64,000 bases of DNA from Erwinia sp. S63 (GCF_016625195.1 NZ_JACVUP010000019.1:1-64000); one strand, 5' to 3'; shown: positions 52,221 to 61,773, numbered from the stretch's first letter. The notes: a model not told the origin generated them from the letters alone. A program made the numbers and translations.

Positions 52221-53537
52221 TCAGGCGTTTCCCTCTTTCACTGAATGTGCCACATCCCTGACGGCTTTCTCCACGCCTTCTGAGTTTATCTGAATACTGG
52301 CAATGACCTCACCTGCCTCGCGCATGAGCGCCACGCCGTCCTTTGTGTTTGCCATACTGCCCTCTATACCACAGAGTACTTTTTTGGCCAGCAGGTTGTT
52401 ATCCACCACGACCCGTTCGATTTCTTCAGTGGCAGCACTGACGCTTGCTGCAAGGTTGCGGACTTCTGCGGCGACAACGGCAAAGCTTCTGCCTGATGCA
52501 CCCGCCCTGGCTGCTTCAATAGCGGCATTCAGGGCAATCAGCCTTGTCTGCATGGCAAAGCTTCGGATTGTTTCGACCATACCGTCAATGCTGTCAGACT
52601 GACTGTTGAGTCGGGATATATCCGCTGAAACCGAGCTCATCCCAAGGGCAATCCTGTCTATCATTCTGATGCTGTTCTCGATTACATCTGCACCTGTCTG
52701 GGCACTTCCCCGTGTCTGGACTGCCATATCCCACGCGTGCACGGCGGCATCCTGCTCTTTCTGATTTCGCAGGACCTGACCGGTAACGTCTGAAGCAAAT
52801 TTCACAATTTTATACAGTTTGCCATCTGCGCTGAATACCGGATTATAGGTGGCACGTAACCAAAGCGGGGCACCACGACTATTCAGTCGTGGGAACTGGC
52901 CAGAGAAAAATTCACCCTGATTCAGTTTTTCCCAGAACTGCCGGTACTCATCACTTTTATACAGTGATTCGCTACAAAATAGCCTGTGATGCTGACCGAT
53001 GACCTCCTCCCGCTGATACCCGGTGGCGCTGAGGAAGTTTTCGTTAACATCAAGTACAAGTCCGGCTGGATCGAACGAAATAACGGCCATAGAGCGGCTG
53101 ATGGCATTGACGAGTGACTCCAGCTCCAGTGCTGACTGTACGCGCCCGGAAACGTCTGCGGCTATTTTAATGATTTTGAAAACCCTCCCGCGCCTGTCAG
53201 CAACGGGAATGTAGCTTGCCTCTAGCCATACGGGACGGTTGCCCTTTGCCAGCCTCATATACTTACCACTGAAGCTCTCACCGTCCGCAAGGCGCTGCCA
53301 GAAATGGCGGTATTCAGGTGTACTGATTAGCGAAGGGGCACAAAACATGCTGTGGTGGTGCCCGATTATTTCGTCGGCTCGGTAGCCCATAGTAGTAAGA
53401 AAAAGCGGGCTGGCCTTCCGGATTATTCCGGCTGGGGTGAACTCAATAACGGGCATAGCCTGCTCAAGCGCGCCTACAGAAGCGGATAAACGTGAGCGAC
53501 TTAGGGAAAACAGATTTTTTAACGTATGCAGGCGCAT
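52221..53537 (-). CDS. soluble PAS-PAS-MCP sensor, BdlA/Aer2-like
   Basis: A 438-residue protein with no membrane span. Two PAS domains of similar sequence (about 22-140, with IGHHHSMFC, and about 145-265, with IGQHHRLFC) precede a short MCP signalling domain (about 270-430). The hairpin tip reads FAMQTRLIALNAAIEAARAG then SGRSFAVVAAEVR, a variant of the canonical EQGRGF. The order and length match BdlA, the P. aeruginosa biofilm-dispersion chemotaxis protein, and related heme- or FAD-binding PAS sensors. It probably senses oxygen, redox or c-di-GMP-linked signals. The start at ATG 53537 has GGA at a good distance; a TTG at 53558 is in frame. Confidence 0.88.
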   Translation of the reverse strand: MRLHTLKNLFSLSRSRLSASVGALEQAMPVIEFTPAGIIRKASPLFLTTMGYRADEIIGHHHSMFCAPSLISTPEYRHFWQRLADGESFSGKYMRLAKGNRPVWLEASYIPVADRRGRVFKIIKIAADVSGRVQSALELESLVNAISRSMAVISFDPAGLVLDVNENFLSATGYQREEVIGQHHRLFCSESLYKSDEYRQFWEKLNQGEFFSGQFPRLNSRGAPLWLRATYNPVFSADGKLYKIVKFASDVTGQVLRNQKEQDAAVHAWDMAVQTRGSAQTGADVIENSIRMIDRIALGMSSVSADISRLNSQSDSIDGMVETIRSFAMQTRLIALNAAIEAARAGASGRSFAVVAAEVRNLAASVSAATEEIERVVVDNNLLAKKVLCGIEGSMANTKDGVALMREAGEVIASIQINSEGVEKAVRDVAHSVKEGNA

Positions 53538-53562
53538 GATATGTTCCGGATTATCCAATGAC

Positions 53563-53907
53563 TGCTTCGGTTATCGGCAAACCGTATGTGGACATTATGT
53601 ATTGCTGTGATAGTCACGGGTCACAATTGTTTTGGACTTTAACAAGATTGCCAAACATCTCCTGGAGCTAACTACTGTCTACTAACCAGATTGTCGGACA
53701 CCATGACTTTGATGGCGTGCAACATGTAAGTCAGGTCAGCATACCTTCCGTGTGAGAACCTTACAGCTGTCTGAGCAACGGATGCGCTTTTAGCCAGACA
53801 CGCTCTGCTCGGTGGACCTTCACCGTTTATAGCTCCGCATAGGAATCTTTTCCTGATTGATATCCAACACAACTGCATACCCGTTTTCTATCCGTCCGTA
53901 TCTGAAG
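53563..53907. other. intergenic region, nothing recognised
   Basis: No supported gene; it leads into the decayed duplicated segment at 53908. Confidence 0.4.
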
Positions 53908-54200
53908 TGACAAAACGCATGTTTCTCCTGACACTGCGAGCCGGTGTGGTATGCCAGCATGGGAGAACCTCTTCATAAGCGGGAAAAAACGTGCGTTCAT
54001 GAACAGAGGTGTCGTCATAACGGAAAACGGTGCCTCGCCCTAGCGTGAAGCACTGATACGCCTGAGCGTGCTCAGGCTATGTGCCCGGTGGGCAAGCCGC
54101 AATCCTGCGGCCGGAACGATAGATCTGGCGTCACTGATGTCCGAACTGCAGGAGTCCGAACAGGAAGTGGAGCGATGTGATAAATAGTGAACATCCAAGC
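53908..54200 (+). repeat. duplicated segment, decayed copy
   Basis: Similar to 46675-46980 over the leader and the small gene, with many substitutions and indels in the leader. Confidence 0.65.
54020..54187 (+). pseudogene. decayed paralogue of the 46.8-kb small gene
   Basis: Aligned codon by codon, this 56-codon stretch reads TENGASP, stop, REALIRLSVLRLCARWASRN, PAAGTIDLASLMSELQESEQ, EVERCDK, stop, against MKNGATPY and so on at 46795. The ATG has become ACG, the eighth codon is TAG and the last Gln codon is TAG. It is clearly non-functional but documents an old duplication within the plasmid. Confidence 0.8.
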
Positions 54201-54363
54201 TTTCCGGGCAGCACTAGGGAAGAGAAGGGGTTGTGATTGTGACGTCGCCCAGCAACAGGGGCATGGTTGATATTCATGACAGGCGCCCACGGGTGATTGC
54301 CCCTGACGCCGTTCGCGAGTAATTAAGTACCAGCACGTCTCCCACTCGGCTAAAGCCCGGTGC

Positions 54364-55110
54364 TTATTTTGGCCTGCACAGCGGGCAGTTGAGGCAGTAT
54401 TCGACAGGGTCGGTTGCTTTGTAATAGAAACAGCAGGTGCGACGAAAGCGCACAGGCTTTCCCGCCGCGTTTAGCTGGAGAGGTCGGCGAAAGCGTTGCA
54501 GCGGGTTCCAGGAAAGGCCAAAGAGAGAAGGTGAAGCCTGTCCGATCAACCAGTTAAAATCGGCATCCCTGCGCTCGTTCTGCGTTTCATCGAGCCTGTC
54601 CATTCGGCCCTGATAAAGTGAAAAAACCCGCATCGCGGTATTTTCCCAGAGTATCTGTATGGGCAGTCCGCTCACTCCGGCCAGACTTTGCCAGAGCGGA
54701 GAAAGAAACCCGCGGAAAAGCGCTGACACGACTTCTTCACGCCAGGCATCTCGCTCACCGGAAAGATAGCATGTCACTACAGTGTCTGCCGGGAGCGACG
54801 ATGTCCATAGCCCGTTATCGTGAGCATACTCAAGCCGGCTGCGAGAAAGAGAGAAGGTCAGGCCACTGTCAAACACGCTCATAGCATAGAGCACATTGCC
54901 CGTCGCGAGAAATGCCAGACGTTTTGCAAACAGCGAGGCGGCTATGGCCACATCCGGTGCGCGTGTCAGCGGCATCACGAGACGTAAAAAGGCATCGCAA
55001 TGTTTCGCATTGAGCACATATTCTGCCGGCACACTGCGCGCGTCGGCCGCCGCGAGGGGCCGTAAGCGGAAATTCTTCTGCAGATAGGCATGCTCCTCAG
55101 GCGTCAGCAT
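54364..55110 (-). CDS. FhuF-like ferric-siderophore reductase
   Basis: A 248-residue protein from ATG 55110. The C-terminus carries the FhuF-type 2Fe-2S ligand set CC-x10-C-x2-C (RTCCFYYKATDPVEYCLNCPLC). Siderophore-iron reductases of this group release iron from hydroxamate or similar complexes in the cytoplasm. It ends the uptake operon, slightly overlapping the ATPase gene (stop at 55097). The body has no membrane span, as in FhuF. Upstream in-frame ATGs (to 55164) lie within the ATPase gene and are less likely. Confidence 0.85.
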   Translation of the reverse strand: MLTPEEHAYLQKNFRLRPLAAADARSVPAEYVLNAKHCDAFLRLVMPLTRAPDVAIAASLFAKRLAFLATGNVLYAMSVFDSGLTFSLSRSRLEYAHDNGLWTSSLPADTVVTCYLSGERDAWREEVVSALFRGFLSPLWQSLAGVSGLPIQILWENTAMRVFSLYQGRMDRLDETQNERRDADFNWLIGQASPSLFGLSWNPLQRFRRPLQLNAAGKPVRFRRTCCFYYKATDPVEYCLNCPLCRPK

Positions 55111-55891
55111 GTAACGCCCCGGGAAAAGGAATACACAGCGGCGAGCGAAAGAAAGGATCTTCAATAATCCGGCACTGCAGGTTAAACACCTTATTCACCA
55201 GCGCTTCAGTCATGATGCCCGCCGGCGCACCCTGTGCATAAACCCGTCCGTCGTGTACGGCGACCAGATGGTCGGCGTAGCGGCAGGCCAGATTAAGATC
55301 GTGCAGGACCATAACGATGGTTTTACCGTGCGTCTGGTTCAGGTCGCGCAACAGTTCAAGCACCTCAACCTGATGGGCCAGATCAAGATAGGTGGTCGGT
55401 TCATCCAGCAGCAACGTATCGGTCGCCTGTGCCAGCGTCATGGCAATCCAGACGCGCTGCCGCTGCCCGCCTGATAAGGCATCCACAGCGCGATGCTGTA
55501 ATGCATCAGTTCCGGTCAGGCGAAGGGCCTCGTCTACCTGCCTTTCATCTTCCGCTGACCACTGACGTAACCAGCTCTGATACGGGAAGCGTCCCAGGCT
55601 AACGAGCTGACGTACGGAAATTCCTTCGGGGGCGACGGGGATCTGCGGCAGGATCGCCAGCCGGCGGGCGACCTGCGCCGTACTGCTGGCATGAATATCC
55701 ATCCCGTCCAGAATAACGGCTCCCGACTGCGGCTTGAGAAGCCGGGCCATTGCCCGGAGCAGGGTGCTTTTACCACAGCCATTACTCCCGATCAGTACAG
55801 AGACTTTCGCCGCGGGCAGTTTGAGATCCAGCGAGTGTATGACCTGCTGCTGTGCATAGCTCACGTTCAGTTTATGAGTGGAAAGAGACAC
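55097..55891 (-). CDS. iron-siderophore ABC ATPase (FecE/FepC-like)
   Basis: A 264-residue ABC ATPase with Walker A GSNGCGKST (about 33-41), signature LSGGQRQRVWIAMTLAQ, Walker B TLLLDEPTTYLDLAHQ and the H-loop MVLHDLNLACRY. The TTYLD and AHQ wording is typical of the FecE/FepC/FhuC siderophore group. It energises import through the two permeases encoded just upstream in the operon. Confidence 0.93.
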   Translation of the reverse strand: MSLSTHKLNVSYAQQQVIHSLDLKLPAAKVSVLIGSNGCGKSTLLRAMARLLKPQSGAVILDGMDIHASSTAQVARRLAILPQIPVAPEGISVRQLVSLGRFPYQSWLRQWSAEDERQVDEALRLTGTDALQHRAVDALSGGQRQRVWIAMTLAQATDTLLLDEPTTYLDLAHQVEVLELLRDLNQTHGKTIVMVLHDLNLACRYADHLVAVHDGRVYAQGAPAGIMTEALVNKVFNLQCRIIEDPFFRSPLCIPFPGALHADA

Positions 55892-55906
55892 GTTTTCTCC
55901 ATCAGT

Positions 55907-56938
55907 TTACGTACGCTGCCGGATAAGCAACGCCAGAAAAAACGGCGCGCCGACCAGCGCAACAAAGATGCCCGCCGGAAGATCTGCAGGCCGGAACAGC
56001 GTTCTGGCCAGCAGGTCAGCAGTAACCACCATGACGCCGCCGCAGCAGGCGGTGACAAACGCCTGGCCAAAAATGCCGTGACGCACAATCTGTCTGCCGA
56101 GGTGTGGCGCTATCAGGCCAACAAACGCCATGGCGCCCACCATTGCTATCGCGCCGCCGGAAAGTATCACGCAGCCCAACAATAGCAGAGCCCGCATTAC
56201 AGGCACCCGCACACCTAGCCCCGTGGCAAGGTCGTCGTCCAGCAGAAGCGCGCTCAGATAACGCAGCGAAAACAGCCAGAGCAGCAATGCCGCCAGATCG
56301 ATGGCGAGGAGGTGACGCACCTTTTCCCAGGTCGCCGCATAAACGCTGCCGCTAAGCCATACCCACGCAGAAAAGGTGGTAGTCAGCGGGCTGAAAACCA
56401 GGATGAAGGTCACCACCGCGCCTGCCATTGCCGAGACGCCGACGCCCGTCAGGATCAGTCGGGCTGGCGTCAGCCCCCTGGGCCCTGAAAGCATGAATAC
56501 CAGGCCAACCGTGCAGGTGGCGCCTGCCATCGCTGCCACCGGCATCAGCGCGCTACCCCATGAAAAACTGAAAAAAGAAAGCCACAGCAGCGCCCCGACG
56601 CTTGCGCCGGTAGTGACGCCGAGCGTGTCCGGAGAAGCCAGCGGATTACGTACCAGCAGCTGCATAACCAGTCCGGCGAGTCCAAGCCCCGCACCTGAAA
56701 GAAGCGCAAGCGCCACGCGGGGTAAACGCAGCTCGTGCAGGATGAAGCTTTGTGGGCTGGCGTCAGGATGTATCAGGAGCCACAGCGCCTGATACAGCGG
56801 AAGGGGTACGTCGCCGGCGCTTAATGCAGCAAGCGTCATCAGCAGCGAAGCCAGCAGGCAGAGCAGCATGACCAACGGCAATCGCCCGGCGTAAAGGCGT
56901 GAAAACGGGCCGCAGCGTATAACGCGGTTATCAGACAT
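55907..56938 (-). CDS. iron-siderophore ABC permease (FecCD family)
   Basis: A 343-residue permease with 8-10 spans and the conserved FecCD-family features RLPRVALALLSGAGLGLAGL near the N-terminus and MVGAMAFVGLIAPHLGRQIV in the second half (the coupling GLIxPHxxR). It overlaps the preceding permease gene by 8 bp, so the two are co-translated and presumably heterodimerise. Confidence 0.92.
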   Translation of the reverse strand: MSDNRVIRCGPFSRLYAGRLPLVMLLCLLASLLMTLAALSAGDVPLPLYQALWLLIHPDASPQSFILHELRLPRVALALLSGAGLGLAGLVMQLLVRNPLASPDTLGVTTGASVGALLWLSFFSFSWGSALMPVAAMAGATCTVGLVFMLSGPRGLTPARLILTGVGVSAMAGAVVTFILVFSPLTTTFSAWVWLSGSVYAATWEKVRHLLAIDLAALLLWLFSLRYLSALLLDDDLATGLGVRVPVMRALLLLGCVILSGGAIAMVGAMAFVGLIAPHLGRQIVRHGIFGQAFVTACCGGVMVVTADLLARTLFRPADLPAGIFVALVGAPFFLALLIRQRT

Positions 56939-57914
56939 GGTGTCTCCTGCGCTGCGCCAGCACTATAAAAAATGGCGCGCCCATCAGCGCCGTCATGACG
57001 CCGACGGGCACTTCCTGCGGTAAAATTATCACGCGCGCCACGATATCCGCCGTCAGCAACAGTAACGCGCCGAGCAATGCGCAGGCCGGTAGCATCAGAC
57101 GCAGGTCGCTGCCAAACAGCTGGCGGGCGATATGCGGCACTATCAGTCCGACGAAGCCGATGCTACCGGCGAGTGCCACGGCGTTTCCCGCCAGCCCCAC
57201 GACCAGCAGGCTGGCAAGGAGGCGGACACGGACGATATTTTGCCCAAGGCCGGTGGCAATTTCCTCGCCGGCACGCAGTACATCCATCTGGCCGGCAGAC
57301 AGGCACGCGACAACAGTCAGCAGCGTTCCGGGAAGCAGCATCGCATAGACATGAGGCAGGTCATGACCCGACAGGCTCCCGGCCAGCCAGAACAGCATCG
57401 TATCGAGCGTCTCCTGATCGATAACGAGGATTGCCTGGGTAATGGCATTACACAGCGCGGTTATCGCCACCCCAGCCAGCACCAGCCGGAGTGGATTATC
57501 CCGTCCGTTACCTGCCCGGCTGGCGAACCACACCAGCATACTGGCCGCGCACGCCCCGAAAAATGCCAGTAAAAGTGTCTGCCAGGGGGTGCTCAGGGAA
57601 AGAACGCTACCGGCCAGCACAACTGCCAGCGCCGCGCCCGCATTGACGCCGAACAGCCCGGGCGATGCCACAGGATTGCGTGTCAGGGCCTGCATCAGTC
57701 CGCCCGCCACAGCCAGAAAAGCCCCCACGCACATGGCCAGCCATGTGCGTGGCAACCGGGATGTGCGAATGATGGCGTCAGCCGCACGGAGGTGATCGGA
57801 GTGAAACAAAGCGTCAGCCACCTGCGAAAGCGTGTAAAAGCGCACTCCGATCATGACGCTGAGCACCATCATCAGCGCCAGAAGGGCACAGCAGAACAGA
57901 AAGCGTGCTTTCAC
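56931..57914 (-). CDS. iron-siderophore ABC permease (FecCD family)
   Basis: A 327-residue permease with the same family hallmarks: SRLPRTWLAMCVGAFLAVAG, ALTRNPVASPGLFGVNAGA and GSIGFVGLIVPHIARQLFG. It overlaps the binding-protein gene by four bases upstream (ATGA-type) and the other permease gene downstream. Together with the ATPase it would form the siderophore importer of the inner membrane. Confidence 0.92.
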   Translation of the reverse strand: MKARFLFCCALLALMMVLSVMIGVRFYTLSQVADALFHSDHLRAADAIIRTSRLPRTWLAMCVGAFLAVAGGLMQALTRNPVASPGLFGVNAGAALAVVLAGSVLSLSTPWQTLLLAFFGACAASMLVWFASRAGNGRDNPLRLVLAGVAITALCNAITQAILVIDQETLDTMLFWLAGSLSGHDLPHVYAMLLPGTLLTVVACLSAGQMDVLRAGEEIATGLGQNIVRVRLLASLLVVGLAGNAVALAGSIGFVGLIVPHIARQLFGSDLRLMLPACALLGALLLLTADIVARVIILPQEVPVGVMTALMGAPFFIVLAQRRRHHV

Positions 57915-58819
57915 GATGCCCCCCGGCTCAGCGCCAGCTCTGTGTCAGTGAGGATCTGGTTTGCGCCAATAATGCCACCCGACAGACTCCATGGAACGCT
58001 GTCAACCGGCCATAACTGCCGTATTCTCACGGCGCTCAGTTGCTGCCAGAGCGGATGCGCAGTCATCACCCGGTACTGACGCAGAATGGCAGGGCTTTCC
58101 GCCCGCAGCAGAATGAAAAAGATATCGGCATCCAGCAGCGGCAGGTTCTCCATACTGGAAAAGCGCAACGACGTGCCGCGCGTCTGCGCAGCCTGCCCGT
58201 TCCAGTCAAAACCGAGTTCGGACATCACAGAGCCAGGAAAGCTTTGCGGAGTGTAGCTGCGTATGTGATCGGGGCGGACTTCAATGACAGATACCCGGGG
58301 TTTGGCCTGTGAACCGAACCGTTCTCTCATTAGGGCCTGAAGGGCGACAATGCGTGAATCCCAGCGCTGAAGCAGGTTTTCGGCCTCATTGACCTTTGAG
58401 AGTTTTCCTGCGACGACTTTCAGCGTTTTTTTAAATTCATAAACGTCATCGAGCAGCACCACGGGCGCAATCTTTTCCATCAGCGGCGCAACATCCTGAT
58501 GGCGGAAACGGGAAGCAAAAATGATATCGGGCCTGAGCAGCGCTATTTTTTCAAGCGCCGGCTGGGTTTCCAGGCCTAACTGCGGCACGCCTGAAAACTG
58601 GTTTCGCAGGTAACGGTAAACCGGCTTTTCCGCCCAGGATTCAACGATCCCGCACGGCGTAATGCCCAGCGCCGCCAGGCTGTCGGTGGCACCCTGAAAC
58701 AGTGAAACGGCACGCTGGGCGGGCCGTTGCACGGCCAGAAGGCCGGGTGACACGCTGCATAACAGCAGCGCCTGCAGCCAGCGCCGGCGAAGAGGCGAAA
58801 AGTAAAATTGTTTCTCCAT
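57911..58819 (-). CDS. periplasmic siderophore-binding protein
   Basis: A 302-residue protein from ATG 58819, with a twin-arginine-like RRRWLQALLLCSVSPGLLA signal peptide (the longer frame to 58924 is an upstream extension). It has the class-III binding-protein layout: ATDSLAALGITPCGIVESW, LEKIALLRPDIIFASRF, KIAPVVLLDDVYEF and a long central helix. It resembles FhuD/FecB-type proteins that deliver ferric siderophores to the permease. It lies 37 bp after the receptor gene and overlaps the permease gene. Confidence 0.88.
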   Translation of the reverse strand: MEKQFYFSPLRRRWLQALLLCSVSPGLLAVQRPAQRAVSLFQGATDSLAALGITPCGIVESWAEKPVYRYLRNQFSGVPQLGLETQPALEKIALLRPDIIFASRFRHQDVAPLMEKIAPVVLLDDVYEFKKTLKVVAGKLSKVNEAENLLQRWDSRIVALQALMRERFGSQAKPRVSVIEVRPDHIRSYTPQSFPGSVMSELGFDWNGQAAQTRGTSLRFSSMENLPLLDADIFFILLRAESPAILRQYRVMTAHPLWQQLSAVRIRQLWPVDSVPWSLSGGIIGANQILTDTELALSRGAS

Positions 58820-58856
58820 CGTCAGGTTTACCGCCCCGGAAGCGGGGCGGCCATAA

Positions 58857-60947
58857 TCAGAAGTCAAGACTGTAGCCGAGCGTGGCTGTGCGCCCCCTCC
58901 CGGCAAAATAGCGGTCAGGGTCAACGGAGGCGCTCTGCGAATAATAAGTGATGTATTTTTTATTCAGCAGGTTGGAAATGCCCAGGCTCAGCTGTCCCCG
59001 GGGAAGTTTATAACCCACGGCTGCATCTACCAGTGTGTAACCGGAGAAATCCTTTTCCTCATCGTCGAATTTTTTGCTCATAGCCCAGTTGGCCTGCAGG
59101 AAGGTACTCAGCTCCGTATTCCAGTTTGCTGACCAGCTGGCGATGAGGCGATCCGGCGCGATATTCAGGCCGTCAAGTTTTGCATCCAGGCTGCCGTTTT
59201 CATCGCTGTCGTAACGGCCGCGCATATGAGACCAGGCGAGCGTGAGCTTATGATCCGCATTAGGGCTGTAGCCCGCGCTGACCTCCAGGCCATCGATTTG
59301 CGTTTTTTCCCGGCGGGCGACGAATGCGTCATCAACCAGTTCCACGCGGCTTCCGAGCTTTGAAGACGAACGGTAATAGCTTGCTTCAAAATCAAAGGGC
59401 GCCTGCTGAATGCGAAAGCCCGCCTCGCTATTTTTGGTGACGATCGGTTTCAGGCCGCTGTATTCATCCAGCCTGACGCCCGGGGTGTCAATGCCCCGGA
59501 GCACACGGCCCACGTCAGGCACGGTAAAACCCTCGCTGTAGCTGGCAAACAAGCTGATCGGCGCCAGTGGCGTCCAGACGATACCCGCGTTGTACAGCGT
59601 CTGATCAAAGGTGGGCGTGCCTCCCTCAACGCTGACGCGATCGTTCGCCCAGGTCGTCTGATAACTGTCAATATTCAGTCGCGCGTATTCATAGCGTACG
59701 CCACCGCTGAGCTTTACTGACTCTACCGGGGAGTACTCAAGCTGCAGGAACGGGGACAGGTCGGTATAGTTAATTTCAGGTACGTAAGTCCGCCCGGTTG
59801 ACCATAAATCCTGCTTGGAATTGTCAAAAAGCGTATCAAATCCTACCGTTGCCTTAAGGCGGTCGTCCCAGAAATCATCTTTGGTCAGCGCGATTTTGGT
59901 GCCGTATTTGTCGGTAAAGGCGCGGCTCTGATCGTATAAGGTGCCGATGGGCGCAATGGCCGGATCCTGGAAAGAAGAAGAGTTTGTCGCGCCAAACAGC
60001 GCTTCGTAGCGCTGATAATAGGCCAGCGCGGTGAGCTTCATGCCCGCCAGATTATAGTTATCGTAGGTGGTACCCACCGTCCAGACATCGTTGTGCGGCG
60101 CGCGGCCTTCCGGCCTGCCTTTGGCAGAGGTGGTCAGTATGCCGGCATCGCGATCGCCGGTCACGCTGACATAGTTGTCTTTATTTTTCAGTCGGTAGCG
60201 ATTAAGACTCAGCTGAATGCGCTGGTCATTATCCAGCCAGTAACCGACCTTCCCCAGCATGTCCCACGCGCGTGAATCCATCAGGTCGCCCTGGGTATTA
60301 TCCACACCAATCGCACGGTTATCTGCGTCTTTGAACAAGCCCTGATCTTCAAAACTCAGCGCGAACAGATAATCTACGTATTCCTCGCTGCCGTTAACAC
60401 TGTAGTTCGTTTTATAGGCCAGCGTATCGTGGTCAAATTCAGCCGTGGGCGTCGTGGCTTCGACGCCGAAGTGCTGATTGACGGTGCCGGGCTTTGCGCG
60501 CTTTGTGATGATATTAATCACTCCACCTGTCGCCCCGATCCCGTTGCTCGCATTAGCACCCTTGATGACTTCAATACGCTCAATCATGGACGCGTCAATG
60601 GTGTGCATTTCCCGCCCGGTAGGGCGCAGAGGGTTGGATTGTGGAATACCATCAATCATCACTAGCGGCATACGGCCGCGCAACGTTTCACCGCTGCCGG
60701 ACATTTTCTGTCGCGCAGGGGAAAAAGATGGGAGCAGGTTGCTCAGAATCTGGGATGTGTCAGACGTCAGCTGTCGCTGCTGGCTAATCTCTTTTTCGCC
60801 AATCACCCTGATGACCTGAGGAGAATCATTGCGTGAACCTTCGGTACGGGTTGCATCAACGACCAGCTCCTCCTCTGCACTATCACGGGCATAAAGCGGG
60901 GATGACGCGAGCAGCGTCAACGCAGCACACAGTGTGGAAACTTTCAT
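58857..60947 (-). CDS. TonB-dependent ferric siderophore receptor
   Basis: A 696-residue outer-membrane receptor from ATG 60947, with AGAGGATC upstream. Signal peptide, then a TonB-box-like EELVVDATRT, a plug domain (LPSFSPARQKMSGSGETLRG, MIDGIPQSN, IERIEVIKGANASNGIGATG, GVINIITKR) and a beta-barrel that ends in LGYSLDF with the terminal phenylalanine required for assembly. The plug wording (GRMPLVMIDG, RPTGREMHTIDAS) resembles IutA and related hydroxamate/carboxylate receptors more than FepA. The specific siderophore is not determinable. It is the first gene of the iron operon. Confidence 0.93.
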   Translation of the reverse strand: MKVSTLCAALTLLASSPLYARDSAEEELVVDATRTEGSRNDSPQVIRVIGEKEISQQRQLTSDTSQILSNLLPSFSPARQKMSGSGETLRGRMPLVMIDGIPQSNPLRPTGREMHTIDASMIERIEVIKGANASNGIGATGGVINIITKRAKPGTVNQHFGVEATTPTAEFDHDTLAYKTNYSVNGSEEYVDYLFALSFEDQGLFKDADNRAIGVDNTQGDLMDSRAWDMLGKVGYWLDNDQRIQLSLNRYRLKNKDNYVSVTGDRDAGILTTSAKGRPEGRAPHNDVWTVGTTYDNYNLAGMKLTALAYYQRYEALFGATNSSSFQDPAIAPIGTLYDQSRAFTDKYGTKIALTKDDFWDDRLKATVGFDTLFDNSKQDLWSTGRTYVPEINYTDLSPFLQLEYSPVESVKLSGGVRYEYARLNIDSYQTTWANDRVSVEGGTPTFDQTLYNAGIVWTPLAPISLFASYSEGFTVPDVGRVLRGIDTPGVRLDEYSGLKPIVTKNSEAGFRIQQAPFDFEASYYRSSSKLGSRVELVDDAFVARREKTQIDGLEVSAGYSPNADHKLTLAWSHMRGRYDSDENGSLDAKLDGLNIAPDRLIASWSANWNTELSTFLQANWAMSKKFDDEEKDFSGYTLVDAAVGYKLPRGQLSLGISNLLNKKYITYYSQSASVDPDRYFAGRGRTATLGYSLDF

Positions 60948-61012
60948 ACAAATGATCCTCTGCTCTGAACACTTACATTCAGGGTTGATTGGCTTCATTG
61001 GCTTATGCGAAC

Positions 61013-61035
61013 AGCAATGAGAATGAATATGATAA
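61013..61035. promoter_or_regulatory. putative Fur box upstream of receptor
   Basis: AATGAGAATGAATATGATA matches the AATGATAAT half of the Fur consensus with one mismatch and continues with an A/T-rich partial second half. It lies about 70-85 bp upstream of the receptor start, as expected for iron repression of the operon. Confidence 0.5.
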
Positions 61036-61081
61036 CGGTTATTAATAACAAACTGTAAGGATAAAGTCAGGAAATGATGCA

Positions 61082-61694
61082 TTTCAATTCTGAATGTGAA
61101 TGGCGCACTCGCTGCGTTAGCTTAAGTGCGCAGGTTGGCTGGCGGGGTGCAAGGATAGGCAGCAAATGATTAGACCGCTTTCAGGAGTGCGGAGGGGATT
61201 CTGACCGGATAACCCTCAGGGATTTATGATGACGCAAATGGCGCACAGCCTGAAAGGCGTGGAACCATGTAAGATGAGTCTTAAGTAGTCCGCACTGCAT
61301 CTTGTGAAGTCATCTGAGCCTGCTATCGTGCACCTCACTGGGAAAAATACCGCGGATAATAGAAGAGATGATGGCGATGGCTCCAGGGTTGGAGCAGCCG
61401 AAAAGAAGAGTTCGGCATCACCCTGGTCGGTAAAAAAGTGGCCGCAACGTAAGCTAGGCGGAAGAGGACAGTGATACTGATCTGTCATCGGATGTGGAAA
61501 ACGCTGATTGTGTAAGTACCCTCCGTCTAAACACTTACAGATGGCAGGCGTGATACAAAGCCTCGCAATAGCTGAACGTTTGAAAGTCTGTAAGGTGATG
61601 GATTGTTACATGGGGAAGCTGGTACAGGTTGGTTTGCAAGCAAAGCGGAAGACACGGTTTATACAGTCTGTAAGATCGGGCTAAGCCTGACTTG
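61082..61694. other. intergenic region, nothing recognised
   Basis: About 600 bp without a supportable gene; short minus-strand frames (near 61216-61488 and 61535-61738) lack ribosome sites. Confidence 0.4.
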
Positions 61695-61724
61695 AAAAAA
61701 ATCCGCCGTATCGGACTACGGCGG
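61695..61724 (-). terminator. minus-strand terminator-like hairpin
   Basis: CCGCCGTA (61703-61710) pairs with TACGGCGG (61717-61724), loop TCGGAC, followed by seven Ts on the minus strand. A six-codon frame MTNKQH (61753-61773) precedes it, like the mini-frames of the 32-33 kb cluster. Confidence 0.75.
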
Positions 61725-61773
61725 CAGATGTCACACACAGGGTTGTCAGCTATTAGTGCTGCTTGTTAGTCAT

